Source: Elusimicrobiota bacterium (GTDB taxonomy: Bacteria > Elusimicrobiota > Elusimicrobia > UBA1565 > UBA9628). Taken from it: DNA of 64,000 nt. Positions 45,314 through 56,430 of the stretch are shown here, in pieces; the stretch's first letter is position 1, and each line of letters opens with the position of its first letter. Location: the NCBI GenBank assembly GCA_023213235.1, contig CP096137.1, positions 2,792,908-2,856,907 of the forward strand. The letters run 5' to 3'. A program made the translations under genes and the position numbers. The notes under the pieces are model-generated. The model worked only from the letters and a program-made list of their open reading frames with translations, was not told the origin of the DNA and did no database searches.

Positions 45314-47000
45314 ATGAACGAGTCCCCCGCGCCGCCTACGTCCCCCGCCCCTCCCGCCCCGGAACCAAGCTCCCCAAGTGGAGCGTCCCCGCCGCCGGCG
45401 TCGGCGCCGCCGCCTTCGGCCTCGCCTGGGTCCTCGCTCCCGCTCACCGCGTCCCGGCCCCCGCCAACGCGGAATCCCACCAAGTCATCGCCGCCCCCAC
45501 CCTCGCCGCTCCGGTCCAGGCCCCCGTCGCCGCCGCAGTTGCCGTCACCCAAGCGACCGCCATCCAATCCGTCGCCGCCCCCGCGCGCAGGCCGTCGAAC
45601 GCGAAGGCGGCGAGACCATCGCCAAACCCGCGTGGGCCACGACCAACATCGTCCAGAACTGGAACTGGCCCCGCCGCCTCTCGATCCAGGGCGACGGCCT
45701 GAGCATCGAGCGCCGCCTCACCGCCTGGTACCCTAATAATCCCCCCAAGAAGCAGTTCGTCTTCTCCCTGACCGTCGACAAGAACGAGTCCCGCATGTTC
45801 GAGGACGAGATCCCCGCCTTCGCCCAGCGCATGCAGGTCGAGGAAGAGGCCCGCGTCGCCGCTGCGGCGGCGGCCGCTGAGGCGGAGCGCCTCGAGGAGG
45901 AGAAGCGGGCCGCCAAGCGCGCCGAGTTCGACCGCCAGGACACGGAGCGCATCGCCGCTCAGAAGGAGGCTTACGCGAAGAACAACGCCCCCGCCGCCGG
46001 GAGCGCTCCCGCGAACGCGCCCAACGGCGGCTACCGCCCCACGTTCGGCCCCACCGCGAGACGCGGCATCGTCGCCGCCGGCGTCGCCGCGCCGGCCATG
46101 CGCCGGTGGGCCGAGCCCCCTTCAGGGTCCGGACCCGGCGGCCATCGAGACGTTCATCCCCCCAGCGTCGATCACTCGGAGGCGGCGGAAGCCTGGGCCG
46201 CCTACCAGAAGTCGCCGAAGGGCCGGGACGACTTCGCCAAGCTCATCGGTGTGATTCGAAAATCCGAGCTCAAAGCGATGGTCGCCGGCTCGAAGGGGAA
46301 CATCGTCTCGGCCAAAGACGTGACCGGCAAGGACGGCATGCCGATGGCCGAGGTCACCTACGCCGACGGCACGAAGAAGGTGGTGCCCTACGACCCGCTC
46401 GTCTTCGATCTCAAAGGAACCGGCATCAAGACGTCTCCGAAGAAAGTGCTCTTTGACCTCTATGGCCACGGCACCGAGGAGAAGACGCAGTGGATGAACG
46501 ACCTCGAGGACGGGGTCGGCGTGCTGGTCTTCAATGCGAAAGGAACGGGCAAGTCCGGCAAGAACGGCGGCGAGCTGTTCGGCGACCGCACCGACCTCGC
46601 GGGCATCGGCCGGCCCACCGGGTTTGCCAACGGTTTCGAGGCCCTGCGCGGCCTCGTGGTGAAGGCCGTCAACGAGAAGGTTCTCCCGAAGGAGGTTCTC
46701 GACACCGAGATCCTGGACGCGAAGGCGCTGCTGGCGCTCGAGAAGGCGTACGGGCTGAAGATGAAGGTCGGCGGGATGAATAAGGAGCCGATCACGCTGG
46801 CGCAGGCCGGCGTCGCCGCGATCGCGCTGTCGCGCGCGCCGGTGCAGCGCGCCGTCGACTTCGACGGGAGCGACAACGACCTGCTTCTGCAGCCCGGCGC
46901 CTCTTTCTTGAGGACCGACGGGACGGCGGGCACCTACATGAACGTGTGGCTGAGCGCCAAGCGCGGGAACCTGGGGCTCAAGACCGTCAAAGCTTTCTAG
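45314..47000 (+). CDS. Membrane-anchored hypothetical protein with Ala/Glu coiled coil
   Basis: 562 residues if two C's are restored (CCCCC at 45324-45328 and 45578-45582), starting MNESPRAAYVP. An ATG at 45295 in the second frame is the alternative and needs only one repair. Order: one membrane helix (SVPAAGVGAAAFGLAWVLA), an Ala/Pro linker, a conserved-looking block (WNWPRRLSIQGDGLSIERR), a charged coiled coil (EEEARVAAAAAAAEAERLEE) and a C-terminal domain of repeated motifs (VFDLKGTGIKTSPKKVLFDL, VLVFNAKGTGKSGKNGGELF). The last part looks like calcium-binding repeat-containing secreted proteins; role unknown. Confidence 0.6.
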
Positions 47001-47010
47001 AGGTGGGGGC

Positions 47011-47039
47011 TTGACCGTACCGCGCATGGCGCTTAAACT
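47011..47039 (+). promoter_or_regulatory. Promoter of the TPR gene
   Basis: TTGACC (47011-47016) and TAAACT (47034-47039) with an ideal 17-base spacer. The -10 ends 6 bases before the ATG at 47046, so transcription should start at or next to the start codon. The best-defined leaderless promoter of the window. Confidence 0.8.
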
Positions 47040-47045
47040 AGCGCC

Positions 47046-48459
47046 ATGCGCTTCGCTTTTCTGCTGCTGTTGTTGGCGTGTCCCCTGAAGGCCGCCGACC
47101 AGGACTACCTGCTGACGGTCCCCGAGTACAAGCGCGGCCTCCAGGAGCTGCGCGGCTACTTCGTGAAGCGCAACGAAGACCCGGCCGTCGCCGAGCTCTA
47201 CATCAAGAACCTGGAGAACGCCTTCCCCGCGGAGCTCGGCCGTCCCGTTCCCGTCACGCGCGGCGTGTTCCAGGACTTTTGAGGTATCAGGCCGCCTGGA
47301 CGCGGAAGACGCGCGACAGCAAGAACCCCAGCGTGTCGAAGGAGAAGCTGGCGCAGGAAGTGGAGCGCGCCCGGGAGCTGAAGGAGGAGTTCCGCGTCCA
47401 TGCGTCCCGGAAGTCCCCCGCTTTTATCGCGCCTTCCAGACGGCCGTGCGCGAGGTGCGCGCGCTCAAGAGGCGCGACGGCAAGGACTACGCCGGGAGCT
47501 CGGCCGTGTTCTTCAGCGACCACATCGATAACTCGTACACGCACGTCGACGCCGGCGACGAGGCCCTCGAGAAGGGAGACGTGAAGACGGCGGTCAAGGA
47601 AGCCGACCTGGCGCTCGCGGCCAATCCGGCCAACGCCGACGCGCTCGTCCTGAGGGCCGGCGCCCGGTACGAGGCCGGCGACAAGGCGGCCGCGGTGGCC
47701 GACGCGCAGGCCGCGCTCGTGCTCGATCCGTCGAATCGGCAGGCGCAGGCGATCCTGAGCCTGAGCTCGAAGCCCTCCGGCGCCGGCCTGGCGGCGTTCA
47801 GCGCCGCGACCGCGGCGCTCGGCGGAGACGGACGCTCGGACGCGTTGCCCGCCGACGTCATCGTGACCGACGACGTGCCCGCGAGCGGGCGCCTGGCGCC
47901 GACGGCCACGCCCGCCGTCGGACGGCTGCTGTCGGCGGACCTCAGCGTGCGCGCCGTCGAGCGCGCGGGGCAGAACCCGCGCGAGTCGGCGCGCGAGCTC
48001 GGCCTGGCCGTGGCGCTCGATCCGTCGAACGCGTCGGCGCGCGGCTGGCACTCGACGATGGCCAACCGCACCGGCGACTACGGGGCGGCGCTCGGCTCGG
48101 CGGAGCGCGCGATCGCGGCGGACCCGAAGGACGGCCTGGCCTACTTCAACAAGGCCTTCGCGCTGGCCGGCGCCGGCGACAAGAAGGGGATGGTGACGGC
48201 TCTCGAGCAGGCGGCGCAGGCCGATCCCGCCTACGAGGGCGCCCTGCGCCAGGCGCAGGGGATGGACGACGACTTTCTGCAGCATCTGTTCGAGGATCCC
48301 GCGAACGCGCGCCAGCCCGAGGTTCCCCAGCCCCGGCACCCGCAGGCCTCGCCGCTGCTGATGATCCTGTGCGCGCTGGGCGCGGCGCTCGCGCTCGGCG
48401 GCGGGGCGATCTTCTTCTGGCCGAACCGAAGGAGCGGGCCCGAGCTCGTCGGGCGCTGA
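47046..48459 (+). CDS. Exported TPR-repeat protein with C-terminal membrane anchor
   Basis: 471 residues after restoring T in TTTT at 47277-47280 and C in CCCCC at 47415-47419. Signal peptide MRFAFLLLLLACPLKA, a helical region, then TPR units (EALEKGDVKTAVKEADLALA, DKAAAVADAQAALVLDPSN, GDYGAALGSAERAIAADPKD) and a final membrane helix LLMILCALGAALALGGGAIF. Likely an inner-membrane scaffold facing the periplasm. Partners unknown. Confidence 0.72.
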
Positions 48460-48531
48460 TAGGACCATTGCCCCCTGAAAAGAGGACCTTCGACTCTATA
48501 GGGCGGCCGGGGCCTTTCCTATTATCGAGCC

Positions 48532-50304
48532 GTGATCGTCCGGCTCGTCTTGTCGCTCGTCCTCGCGTTCGCCCCCGCGGCCCAGGCCCAGGTCGGCTCG
48601 CGCCGCGCCGTCTCGGCGCCGCTGCGCGGCCTATCCCTCCCGGGGACGTCGCCTATTCCCCGGATCACGCCGCCCTCGCATCTCACGACGGCGATCCTGG
48701 CGCCGACTTTGGCTCCCGTCTTGGCCGCCCCCGTCGCGGCCCAACTCGCGCCGGCGCGAGTTCAGGCGGCGGCCGTTCAGCCGGTCGAACTCTTCGCGCG
48801 AAGAGTTCTCGTGCCGGGGACGTCACGCGGCGCCCCGATGTCGGTGGAGCCGGACGATTTCTCCCTGAGGGCCGCCGAGCTGCGCGCCGCCTTCGACGAG
48901 AAGAAGCCCGAGGTCCTGGATCTGCCCGTCGCCGACGGCTCGCACCGCGACGTGCCGGCGGCACTCCAGCCGGCCAAGGCCAAGGACGCGCCGAACGCCT
49001 CGGAGCCGCCGGCGCCCCGGCGCGGGCCCGCGTTCTCGCGCTCGCTCGTGTTCTTTCTCGTGGCTCTCGTGCTGGCCCAGATCGGCATCGAGGCGCAGAC
49101 CGCGGGGCTCCCCCGCTGATCGCGAAGATATTCGGCGACGTGTCCGTCGCCGCCGACATGGGCATCGCGGCGTACGCGGCCGACGCGGTCGGCACGGTGC
49201 TGGCGCCGATCGTCTCCCGCAAGCTGGGCCTCAAGCGCGGCTACGTGACGGCGACGGCGTCGCGCGTGATCACGAGCGGTCTGATCGCGGGCCTGCTCGC
49301 GACGGGGTCGATCGGGCTGCTGGGCTTCACGATCCTGCTCGCGATCGACAACGTCTTCTACGGCGTCTCGTACACGCTCGAGAAGAGCATCCCCGCGGTC
49401 ATGGTGAACCAGGACCAGGCGAAGCTCGAGAAGTTCAAGGCGTGGCGGCAGACGGCGATCGAGGGCGTGGCGACCGTCGTGCCGATCGCGACGGGCTTCG
49501 CGGTGGCGAGCTTCGGCTTCCTGCCGGCCTTGCTCGCGTTCCCGGTCGCGATGGCCGTCGCGATGACGCTCGTGGCGACGACTTTGAACCTGCCGCGGAA
49601 GATCGCGGGCGCCTCGGTCGCGGAGCTGCCGGGCCCCCAGGAAGGCACGGTGAAGGGCTACCTGAGGCACCTGGGCGCGGGCATCGCCATCGTGTGGAAG
49701 TCCAAGCCTCTGCTGACGAGCCTCCTGGCTTATTCGCTCGTGTACGCGCCGACGCCGATCATCTACTGGTTCGTGGCCCCCGCGATCGGGCTTCAGATCG
49801 CCGGGGAGGCGGCCAAGGCGACGGCCTACGCGGGCATGATCACGGGGCTCTACAGCTTCGGCTCGATCGCGGGCGCGCTGCTCATGGTGCGCCAGCAGCG
49901 CAAAGAGCGCGACGCGGCGAGGATGCGCGCGTCGATGCTGCGGTGGACGGCGTGGACCGCGGTCTCGCTGGCCGCCTTCGGCGTGCTGGCTTTGCCCTTC
50001 TCATGGGGAACGCTCACCGTGCCCGCGCTGGCGCTGATGATCTTCGGGATCCCCAGATCGTGGCGAAGCTCAAGCTCGAGAGCTTCTTCCAATCGCGCGC
50101 GCCCAACGGCGCCGTCGACGACGCGACCTCGGTGCTCGAGTGCGCCTCGTCGCTGACGATCATCCTCGGGCTGTGGTGGTTCGGCAAGCTGCTCGCCGGG
50201 GCGCATATCGCGAGCGCGCTGTGGCTGTCCGTGGCGGCGGCGCCCTGGCGCTCGGCCTGCTCGTGCTCGTCTGGGCGCTCGCCCGGGCGTCGAAGACGCC
50301 CTAG
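48532..50304 (+). CDS. MFS-like transporter with exported N-terminal extension
   Basis: 591 residues from GTG at 48532 after three repairs (CCCCC at 49110-49114, CCCC at 50051-50054, GG near 50238). Signal-like start (IVRLVLSLVLAFAPAAQAQ), a ~150-residue Ala/Pro/Leu linker, then about 10-12 membrane helices of MFS type (ADMGIAAYAADAVGTVLAPI, GFTILLAIDNVFYGVSYTLE). Substrate unknown. TATTAT (48520-48525) ends 6 bases before GTG. Its stop interlocks with the convergent MHS transporter in CTAG (50301-50304). Confidence 0.72.
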
Positions 50305-51857
50305 TCGGCGATCTTGTGCTGCTTGGTCTCGCGCAGGTACAGGGCGGAGACCGCGGCGGTCATCGCCGCGATGCCGATCGGGTACCACAGGCCCGCGTAG
50401 ATGTCGCCCGTGCGCACCACGACCCATGAGGCGATGAGCGGCAGGAAGCCGCCGAACCAGCCGTTGCCGATGTGGTACGGGAAGGACATCGAGGTGTAGC
50501 GGATGCGGGCCGGGAACAGCTCGACGAGGAACGCCGCGATCGGCCCGTAGACCATCGCGACGTAGAGAAGGAGGATGAAGAGGAGGAGCACGACCATCGG
50601 CTTGTTGATCAGCGCCGGGTCGGCGGCCTCCGGGTAGCCGGCGGCGGCCAACGTGGCCGCGTAGGCCGCGGCGTCGTAACCCGGGAGCTCGACGGACCCG
50701 ATCTTCGCGGAGACCAGCGCCCCGTCCTGCGAGACGTAGGGGATGCCGCGCTTGGCGAGGTACTCGCGCGCGACGAGGCCCTCGCCGGTGCGCGGGCCGC
50801 GCAGGATGACGGGCGAGGCGGCGGCGGCCGCCTCGAGCTTCGGGTTGGCGAAGTGCGTGAGCCCCTTGAAGATCGGGATCAAGGTGAGCGCGGAGAGGAT
50901 GCAGCCCGTCATCATGATGGAACGGCGGCCGATGCGGTCGGACAGCGTGCCGAAGACGATGAAGAAGGGAGTGCCGAGCAGCAGCGCCGTCGCGATCAGG
51001 ATGTAGGCGGTGCGGAAGTCGACCTTGAGCACGTTCTGCAGAAAGAAAAGCGCGTAGAACTGGCCCGCGTACCACACGACGCCCTGGCTCGCCGCGGCGC
51101 CAAACAGGGCGAGGAGCAGGAGGCGGCGGTTGGCGGGCTCGGCGAAGGTCTCGCGCAGCGGCGCCTTCGAGCCTTTGCCGTGGGACTTCATCGCGAGGAA
51201 GACGGGCGACTCCTCGAGCTTGAAGCGGATGTACACCGAGACCGCGAGGAGGAGCGCCGAGACGAGGAAGGGCACGCGCCAGCCCCAGGACTTGAAGGCT
51301 TCCTCACCGAGAGCCGTGCGCGTCGCGAGGATGACCGCGAGCGACAGGAAGAAGCCGAGGGTCGCCGTCGTCTGGATCCAACTCGTGTCGCGGCCGCGGT
51401 GCTGGTCGGGGGCGTGCTCGGCGACGTAGGTCGCGGCGCCGCCGTACTCGCCGCCGAGGGCGAGGCCCTGCAGCAGGCGCAGGAAGACGAGCAGGACGGG
51501 AGCCGCCATGCCGGCGGTCGCGTAGGTGGGCAGCAGGCCCACGCCGATCGTCGAGAAGCCCATGATGAGGATGGTGAGCAGGAAGGTGTGCTTGCGCCCC
51601 GCGAGGTCGCCGAGACGCCCGAAGACGAGCGCGCCGAACGGGCGCACCGCGAAGCCGGCGCCGAAGGTGGCGAGGCTCGCGAGGAAGGAGGCCGTTTCGT
51701 TGCCGGGAGGGAAGAAGAGCCCGCCGAAGAAGACGGCCAAGCTCCCGTATAAGTAGAAGTCGTACCACTCGAACACGGTCCCGAGCGAGGAGGCGAGGAT
51801 GACGCGCCTGGCGGCGTCGGTCTTGGGCGCGTCGGCCGTCAGGGAGTCGGTGGTCAT
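50301..51857 (-). CDS. MHS-family (ProP/ShiA-like) MFS transporter
   Basis: 518 residues, intact. MHS signatures: LGTVFEWYDFYLYGSLA in helix 1, GRLGDLAGRKHTFLLT loop, LALGGEYGGAATYVAEHAP and LVELFPARIRYTSMSFPYHI. The family imports osmolytes or organic acids with protons. An extended periplasmic-loop insertion of ~110 residues lies between helices 8 and 9 (around FANPKLEAAAAASPV), also seen in some relatives. TAGACT (51864-51869) ends 6 bases before ATG. Confidence 0.9.
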   Translation of the reverse strand: MTTDSLTADAPKTDAARRVILASSLGTVFEWYDFYLYGSLAVFFGGLFFPPGNETASFLASLATFGAGFAVRPFGALVFGRLGDLAGRKHTFLLTILIMGFSTIGVGLLPTYATAGMAAPVLLVFLRLLQGLALGGEYGGAATYVAEHAPDQHRGRDTSWIQTTATLGFFLSLAVILATRTALGEEAFKSWGWRVPFLVSALLLAVSVYIRFKLEESPVFLAMKSHGKGSKAPLRETFAEPANRRLLLLALFGAAASQGVVWYAGQFYALFFLQNVLKVDFRTAYILIATALLLGTPFFIVFGTLSDRIGRRSIMMTGCILSALTLIPIFKGLTHFANPKLEAAAAASPVILRGPRTGEGLVAREYLAKRGIPYVSQDGALVSAKIGSVELPGYDAAAYAATLAAAGYPEAADPALINKPMVVLLLFILLLYVAMVYGPIAAFLVELFPARIRYTSMSFPYHIGNGWFGGFLPLIASWVVVRTGDIYAGLWYPIGIAAMTAAVSALYLRETKQHKIAD

Positions 51858-51950
51858 GTCCGAAGTCTAACAAGGACGGGAGTGCCGCCGCTACGACGGC
51901 GAAGTGACGGGCGATGGAACTTTTCAGGGGGTTCGATCGTCTGTAGAGTG

Positions 51951-52130
51951 ATGAAAGACAAACCGACGTGGCAGATGGGCAAGGCGGGAATCGTGGGCGG
52001 CGGCTTGGACGCGCTGATGATCCTAGCCGCCCTGCAGCGCATCGAGGCGAAGCTCAATGTCCTGCTTCACCGGAAGCGGCGCCGACGTGGGTCCTCGGAC
52101 CCTTGCCCGCCGACGGAGGCCCGACTATAA
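51951..52130 (+). CDS. Small hypothetical protein
   Basis: 59 residues (MKDKPTWQMGKAGIVGGGLD, then a helix LMILAALQRIEAKLNVLLH and a basic tail). Could be a small membrane-associated helix. Its TAA overlaps the TATAAT used by the next gene. Weak case: no ribosome site or convincing -10 at the usual distance. Confidence 0.35.
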   Translation: MKDKPTWQMGKAGIVGGGLDALMILAALQRIEAKLNVLLHRKRRRRGSSDPCPPTEARL

Positions 52131-52138
52131 TGGACGAG

Positions 52139-52447
52139 ATGAATCCGAACGAACAGCGGCCGGTCACCGAGGGATTTCTACGCGACGCGCTGCGCGACTT
52201 CGCGACGAAGAACGACATCGAAGCGATGCTTCTTCCCATCCGCGCTCTCCTGGTGAAGCACTCGGAGGAACTGTCCGAGATCCGCACCCACATCCGCGAG
52301 AAGCTGGTGACCAAGGACGAATTCCACCACCGCATGGACGCCTTCGCCGGGCGGCTCGTCGACGAGGACTATCGCGCGGCCAAGAGCCGGGCGCGCCTCG
52401 ATGACCACGAAACGCGCATCACGGCGCTCGAGAAGCGAAGCTCCTGA
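52139..52447 (+). CDS. Small coiled-coil hypothetical protein
   Basis: 102 residues starting MNPNEQRPVTEGFLRDALRD. The rest is heptad-like helix (LLPIRALLVKHSEELSEIRT, KSRARLDDHETRITALEKR). TATAAT at 52126-52131 ends 7 bases before this ATG and overlaps an earlier in-frame ATG, which decides the start. Similar small coiled-coil proteins are often annotated as hypothetical; function unknown. Confidence 0.6.
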   Translation: MNPNEQRPVTEGFLRDALRDFATKNDIEAMLLPIRALLVKHSEELSEIRTHIREKLVTKDEFHHRMDAFAGRLVDEDYRAAKSRARLDDHETRITALEKRSS

Positions 52448-52585
52448 GCCGTTTTACCCCATAGTGCCCAGGACGCGACCGGGGCCAAAGACCTTTGGAC
52501 TCCGGGACCCCCGATGAATTAATCTCTCCGTCCGCCGAGGATCTCTCGCCGCGCTCACGCGCGGCGTTTCTGGAGCCGCATACCC

Positions 52586-53361
52586 ATGAGTCCTTGGTTC
52601 TACCTTCTGCCGCCGCTGGTCTTCCTCATTCCCACCTTGGTGTTCGGCGCCGAGCGCGCCGCCCCCAGCCCCTGCTCGCGCTGAACACGGTCGCCTTCCT
52701 GCCCGCCGCGGGCTATGAGTTCGGCCGGTACTTCGACGCCGCGGCCTCGCGCGCGGGCCTGTCGCTGGCCCAGCCTCCGCGCGCGGAGGCGCCGCCCCGC
52801 GTCCGGACCCGGCCCGAGGAGAAGCTGTCCAAGCCCTTCCCGTTCGTGCTCGACATCCCGGCGGTGCCGCCGATGCCGTTCGAGCGCGCGTTCCGGCGCG
52901 TCGTGCTGAAGAAGGAGTCGGAGGGCTACGACTCGCTGATCGGACGGTACGCGGAGGAGGCCGGCCTCGACCCGCGGCTCGTGAAGTCGATCGTCGCCGC
53001 GGAGAGCGAGTTCACGGCGCGCGCGGTCAGCCCCGCGGGCGCGCTCGGCCTCATGCAGGTGATGCCGGCGACGGCGGAGTACATGGGCGTGCCCCGGACC
53101 TCGCTGTTCGATCCCGAGGAGAACGTGCGCGCGGGCACGCGCTATCTCACGTACCTGTTCGCGCGCGCGTGGAAGCGCTACCACCTCGAGGGCGTGCCGT
53201 ACGCGAAGGCGCCGGCGTGGCTCGTGCAGCGCGTGATCGCCGCCTACAACGCCGGGCCTCGCTTTCTCAAGCACCGCCCGCTGTACGCGCAGACGCGCGA
53301 CTACGTGCGCAAGGTCCTGCTGTTCTACCGCTCGCGGGTGTCGGCGCTCGCGGCGCGCTAG
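52586..53361 (+). CDS. Lytic transglycosylase (SLT domain)
   Basis: 258 residues from ATG at 52586 after restoring a C in CCCCC at 52662-52666. Membrane anchor/signal MSPWFYLLPPLVFLIPTLVF, a Pro-rich spacer, then a Slt-type goose-lysozyme-like domain with catalytic Glu in LVKSIVAAESEFTARAVSPA, the GALGLMQVMPATA motif and AAYNAGP near the end. It cleaves peptidoglycan glycan strands on the periplasmic side. The stop interlocks with the tautomerase gene in CTAG (53358-53361). Confidence 0.9.
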
Positions 53362-53558
53362 GCGCCGCGCTTCTTGCGGGCGGCGACCGTCTCGCCGGAG
53401 ATGCCCCAGCTGTCGGCCGGGACCTCCTCCATAACGACGTGCGTCGTCGCGGGGTTCTTGCCGAGGACCTCGGCGGCGAGCTTGGTCACCTCGGCGATGA
53501 AGCGTGCCTTCTGCTCCGCCGTCGGGCCGGGGGTCATTTTCACGTTGATGAAGGGCAT
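53358..53558 (-). CDS. 4-oxalocrotonate tautomerase-like protein
   Basis: 66 residues beginning MPFINVKMTPGPTAEQKARF: Pro2 is the catalytic base after Met removal, the hallmark of the family. Length fits 4-OT (60-70 residues). The usual pathway genes are absent, so the substrate is unknown. TATGAT (53565-53570) ends 6 bases before ATG; this also argues against the longer in-frame start upstream. Confidence 0.85.
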   Translation of the reverse strand: MPFINVKMTPGPTAEQKARFIAEVTKLAAEVLGKNPATTHVVMEEVPADSWGISGETVAARKKRGA

Positions 53559-53639
53559 GCGGAGATCATACGCAAATCCGTTACCGGATGTTTGCCCCGA
53601 ATCCAAAACGAAAACCGATCCGCCTGCTATGTTCTCGTC

Positions 53640-54184
53640 ATGAACTTTCTCCCCGCCTTCGAAACCCGGATCAGCGAGATGGCCACGCGCGAGCGCCTGG
53701 AGGTCTGGAGCCGCGCCTGGGACAAGAAGCGCACGGTGACGATCCTCGACGTCGGCACGGGCTCCCCGCCCTGCCCCTGCGCATCCTGCAGTGGGCGCGG
53801 CAGCGGCGCTTCCACCTCAAGATCACCGAACTCGGCGCCGACGAGACCTTCGAGGCCGCGGCCGAGGAGGAGCCGTCGCTCGAGGTCGAGCGCGCGAGCC
53901 TCAACGAGGTCGCGGACTCGGGGCGGAAGTTCCATTACGTGATGGGCTCGCTGTGCCTGCGGCGCGTGCCGCCGGAGCGCCTCGAGGACACGCTGAGCCT
54001 GTGCGACAAGATCGCCATCAAGGGCCTCGTGTTCTCCGACCTGCGCAAGTCGGCGGCGTACCCCGGTCGAGGCGCGTTCACGGCCGAGGAGCTCGAGATC
54101 GCGGCCGACCGCGCGGGCCTGCGGTACCTGCGCGCGCGGCGCTGCGCGCTGTTCGGCATGAGCCTGGCCGGCGAGAAGTACTGA
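53640..54184 (+). CDS. SAM-dependent methyltransferase-like protein
   Basis: 181 residues after restoring a C in CCCC at 53764-53767. The SAM-binding strand is [18 protein letters not shown] once repaired, followed by [14 protein letters not shown] and a helical end ([20 protein letters not shown]). This pattern fits class I methyltransferases of the UbiE-like kind. Substrate unknown. TATGTT (53628-53633) ends 6 bases before ATG. Confidence 0.65.
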
Positions 54185-54207
54185 GCGGCTTTTCGTAGAA
54201 TGGGGGC

Positions 54208-55967
54208 GTGAAGCCCTCGCCCCTGTCCCGCCTGCTGCGCTACGCGTCCGGGCACCGGGGCACGATCGCGTCGGCGTCGGCGTGCTCCTTCCTGAACAAG
54301 GTCTTCGACATCGCGCCGGAGATCCTCATCGGCGTGGCCGTCGACCTCGTCACCGGCGCGCCGGTCCCGCTGCTGGGCTTCCTCGGTCCCGTCTCGCCCG
54401 TCACGGGCCTCTACGTGCTCGCGGGGCTCACGCTCGCGATCTGGGTGCTGGAGTCGGCGTTCGAGTTCGCCTACGAGGTGCAGTGGCGCGGGCTGGCGCA
54501 GACGATCCAGCACGAGCTGAGACTGGACGCCTACCGGAGGGTTCAGAGTCTCGACATGGCTTTTTCGAGGATCGGAGTACCGGAGCGCTCGTCGCGACGT
54601 TGAACGACGATGTGAATCAACTCGAGCGGTTCCTGAACGGCGGCGCGAACATGTTGATTCAGGTCTTTTCCACCGTGCTGCTCGTCGGTGCCGTGTTCTT
54701 CTACATATCCCCTTCCGTCGCCGTGCTGGCCATGCTGCCCATTCCGTTCATTCTCGCGGGGGCGTTCTTCTACCAGTTCCGGTTGGAGCCGCTCTATGCC
54801 GGCGTCCGGGAGCAGGCTTCGGCCATTTCCTCGAGGCTCTCCAATAATCTTTCCGGCATCGCCACGATCAAGAGCTACGTCGCCGAGGACCGCGAGGCCG
54901 AGGCGATCCGCGCTGAGAGCCTCGCCTACACGCGGGCCAACGCGAAGGCGATCAAGGTCAGCGCCGCGTTCATCCCGATCATCCGCATGGCGATCCTGGG
55001 CGGCTTCCTGGCGACCTTGGTCGTGGGCGGGAAGATGGCGCTGGCCGGGACGCTCGGCGTCGGGTCCTTCTCCGTGCTCGTGTTCCTGACGCAGCGGCTG
55101 CTGTGGCCGCTGACGGGGCTCGCGGAGACCGTCGACCTTTATCAGCGCGCGATGGCCAGCGCCGCGCGCGTGCTCGACCTGCTCGAGACGCCGGCCTCGC
55201 TCGCCCGCGCCGGGGCCCCGCTGCCGCGCGGCCGGGTGCGCGGCGAGCTGCGCCTCGAGGGCGTGACCTTCGCCTACCCCGGGCGCGAGCCCGCCCTGCG
55301 CGACGTGACCTTGACGATCCCCGCGGGCACGACGGCGGCGTTCGTCGGCGCGACCGGCTCCGGCAAGTCGACGCTGACCAAGCTCCTGTTGCGCTTCTAC
55401 GACCCGTCGTCGGGCCGCGTCCTGCTCGACGGGCGGGACGTGCGCGAGCTCGACCCGCGCGACCTGCGGCGGGCGATCGGCTACGTCGCGCAGGACGCGT
55501 TTCTTTTCCACGGCAGCGCGCGCGAGAACATCGCCTACGGCGACCCGTCCAAGGGGCCCGAGGCCGTCGCCGAGGCGGCGCGCGCCGCGGAGGCCGACTC
55601 GTTTCTGAGGAACCTGCCGGAGGGCTACGACACCTTGATCGGCGAGCGCGGCCAGAAGCTGTCGGGCGGCCAGCGGCAGAGGCTCTCGATCGCGCGCGCG
55701 GTGCTCAAGGATCCGCCCGTGCTCGTCCTCGACGAGGCGACGTCGGCCGTCGACAACGAGACGGAGGCCGCGATCCAGCGCTCCCTCGAGCGCATCGTGG
55801 TCGGACGCACGACGATCATGGTCGCGCACCGCCTGTCGACGATCGTCAAGGCGGACCGGATCTTCGTTCTGGAGAATGGGGCCGTGGCGGAGAGCGGGAC
55901 GCATCCCGAGCTCGTCGCGCGCGGCGGCGCCTACGCCGCGCTCTGGCGCGTCCAGACGGGCGGCTAG
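54208..55967 (+). CDS. ABC exporter, fused membrane and ATPase domains
   Basis: 586 residues from GTG at 54208 after restoring a T in the T-run at 54561-54565. Six membrane helices in the first ~320 residues, then the ATPase: Walker [17 protein letters not shown]-loop AQDAFLF, signature [15 protein letters not shown], Walker [13 protein letters not shown] and H-loop VAHRLST. A half-transporter of the lipid/multidrug exporter class (MsbA-like), acting as a homodimer. TAGAAT (54196-54201) ends 6 bases before GTG. Stop interlocked with the response regulator in CTAG. Confidence 0.92.
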
Positions 55968-56364
55968 TCGCCTCCGCCGGTCTCCGCGGGCACGGCCTTC
56001 GCCTCGCCCAGGAGCTCCTCGACGGCGAGCAGCAGCTGGCGCTTGCCGACGGGCTTGGTGATGAACCCGCTGCCGCCGGCGCCCATGTTGCGCTTGTAGT
56101 CGGCGTACTCGTGCGAGGCCGTCAGGAACAGGACGGGCACGCGCTCGAGCTTGGGTTCCGAGCGGATGCGCTTGCACAGCTCGAAGCCGTCGGCCCCCGG
56201 CAGGTGCAGGTCGAGGATGACGAGGTCGGGCTTGCCCGACATCAGCGCGCCGATGAGCTCGTCGCCGTCCTTGAGCGCCACGTGGCCGTACTTGGGCTCC
56301 AGCCACGAGTGGACGATGGTCTGGAAGTCGGGCTCGTCGTCGACCATGTAGATGCAGGGTTTCA
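55964..56364 (-). CDS. Single-domain response regulator
   Basis: 133 residues: a receiver domain with the acidic pair in MVDDEPDF, the phosphorylated aspartate in [14 protein letters not shown], Thr in LFLTASHEY and Lys in ITKPVGK. No output domain, only a short acidic tail. It may act like CheY or in a phosphorelay; no histidine kinase is nearby. A perfect TATAAT (56371-56376) ends 6 bases before ATG. Confidence 0.92.
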
Positions 56365-56430
56365 TACCCGCATTATAGGCCGCAGGCCCGGTCCGGGCCA
56401 CCAAATCCCCGTCAAGGATGGATTAAGGGA

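Noticed and set aside
53358..53558. 4-oxalocrotonate tautomerase as part of purine or aromatic degradation
   Set aside because: No catechol meta-cleavage genes are near and the purine cluster is 26 kb away; only the family assignment is kept.
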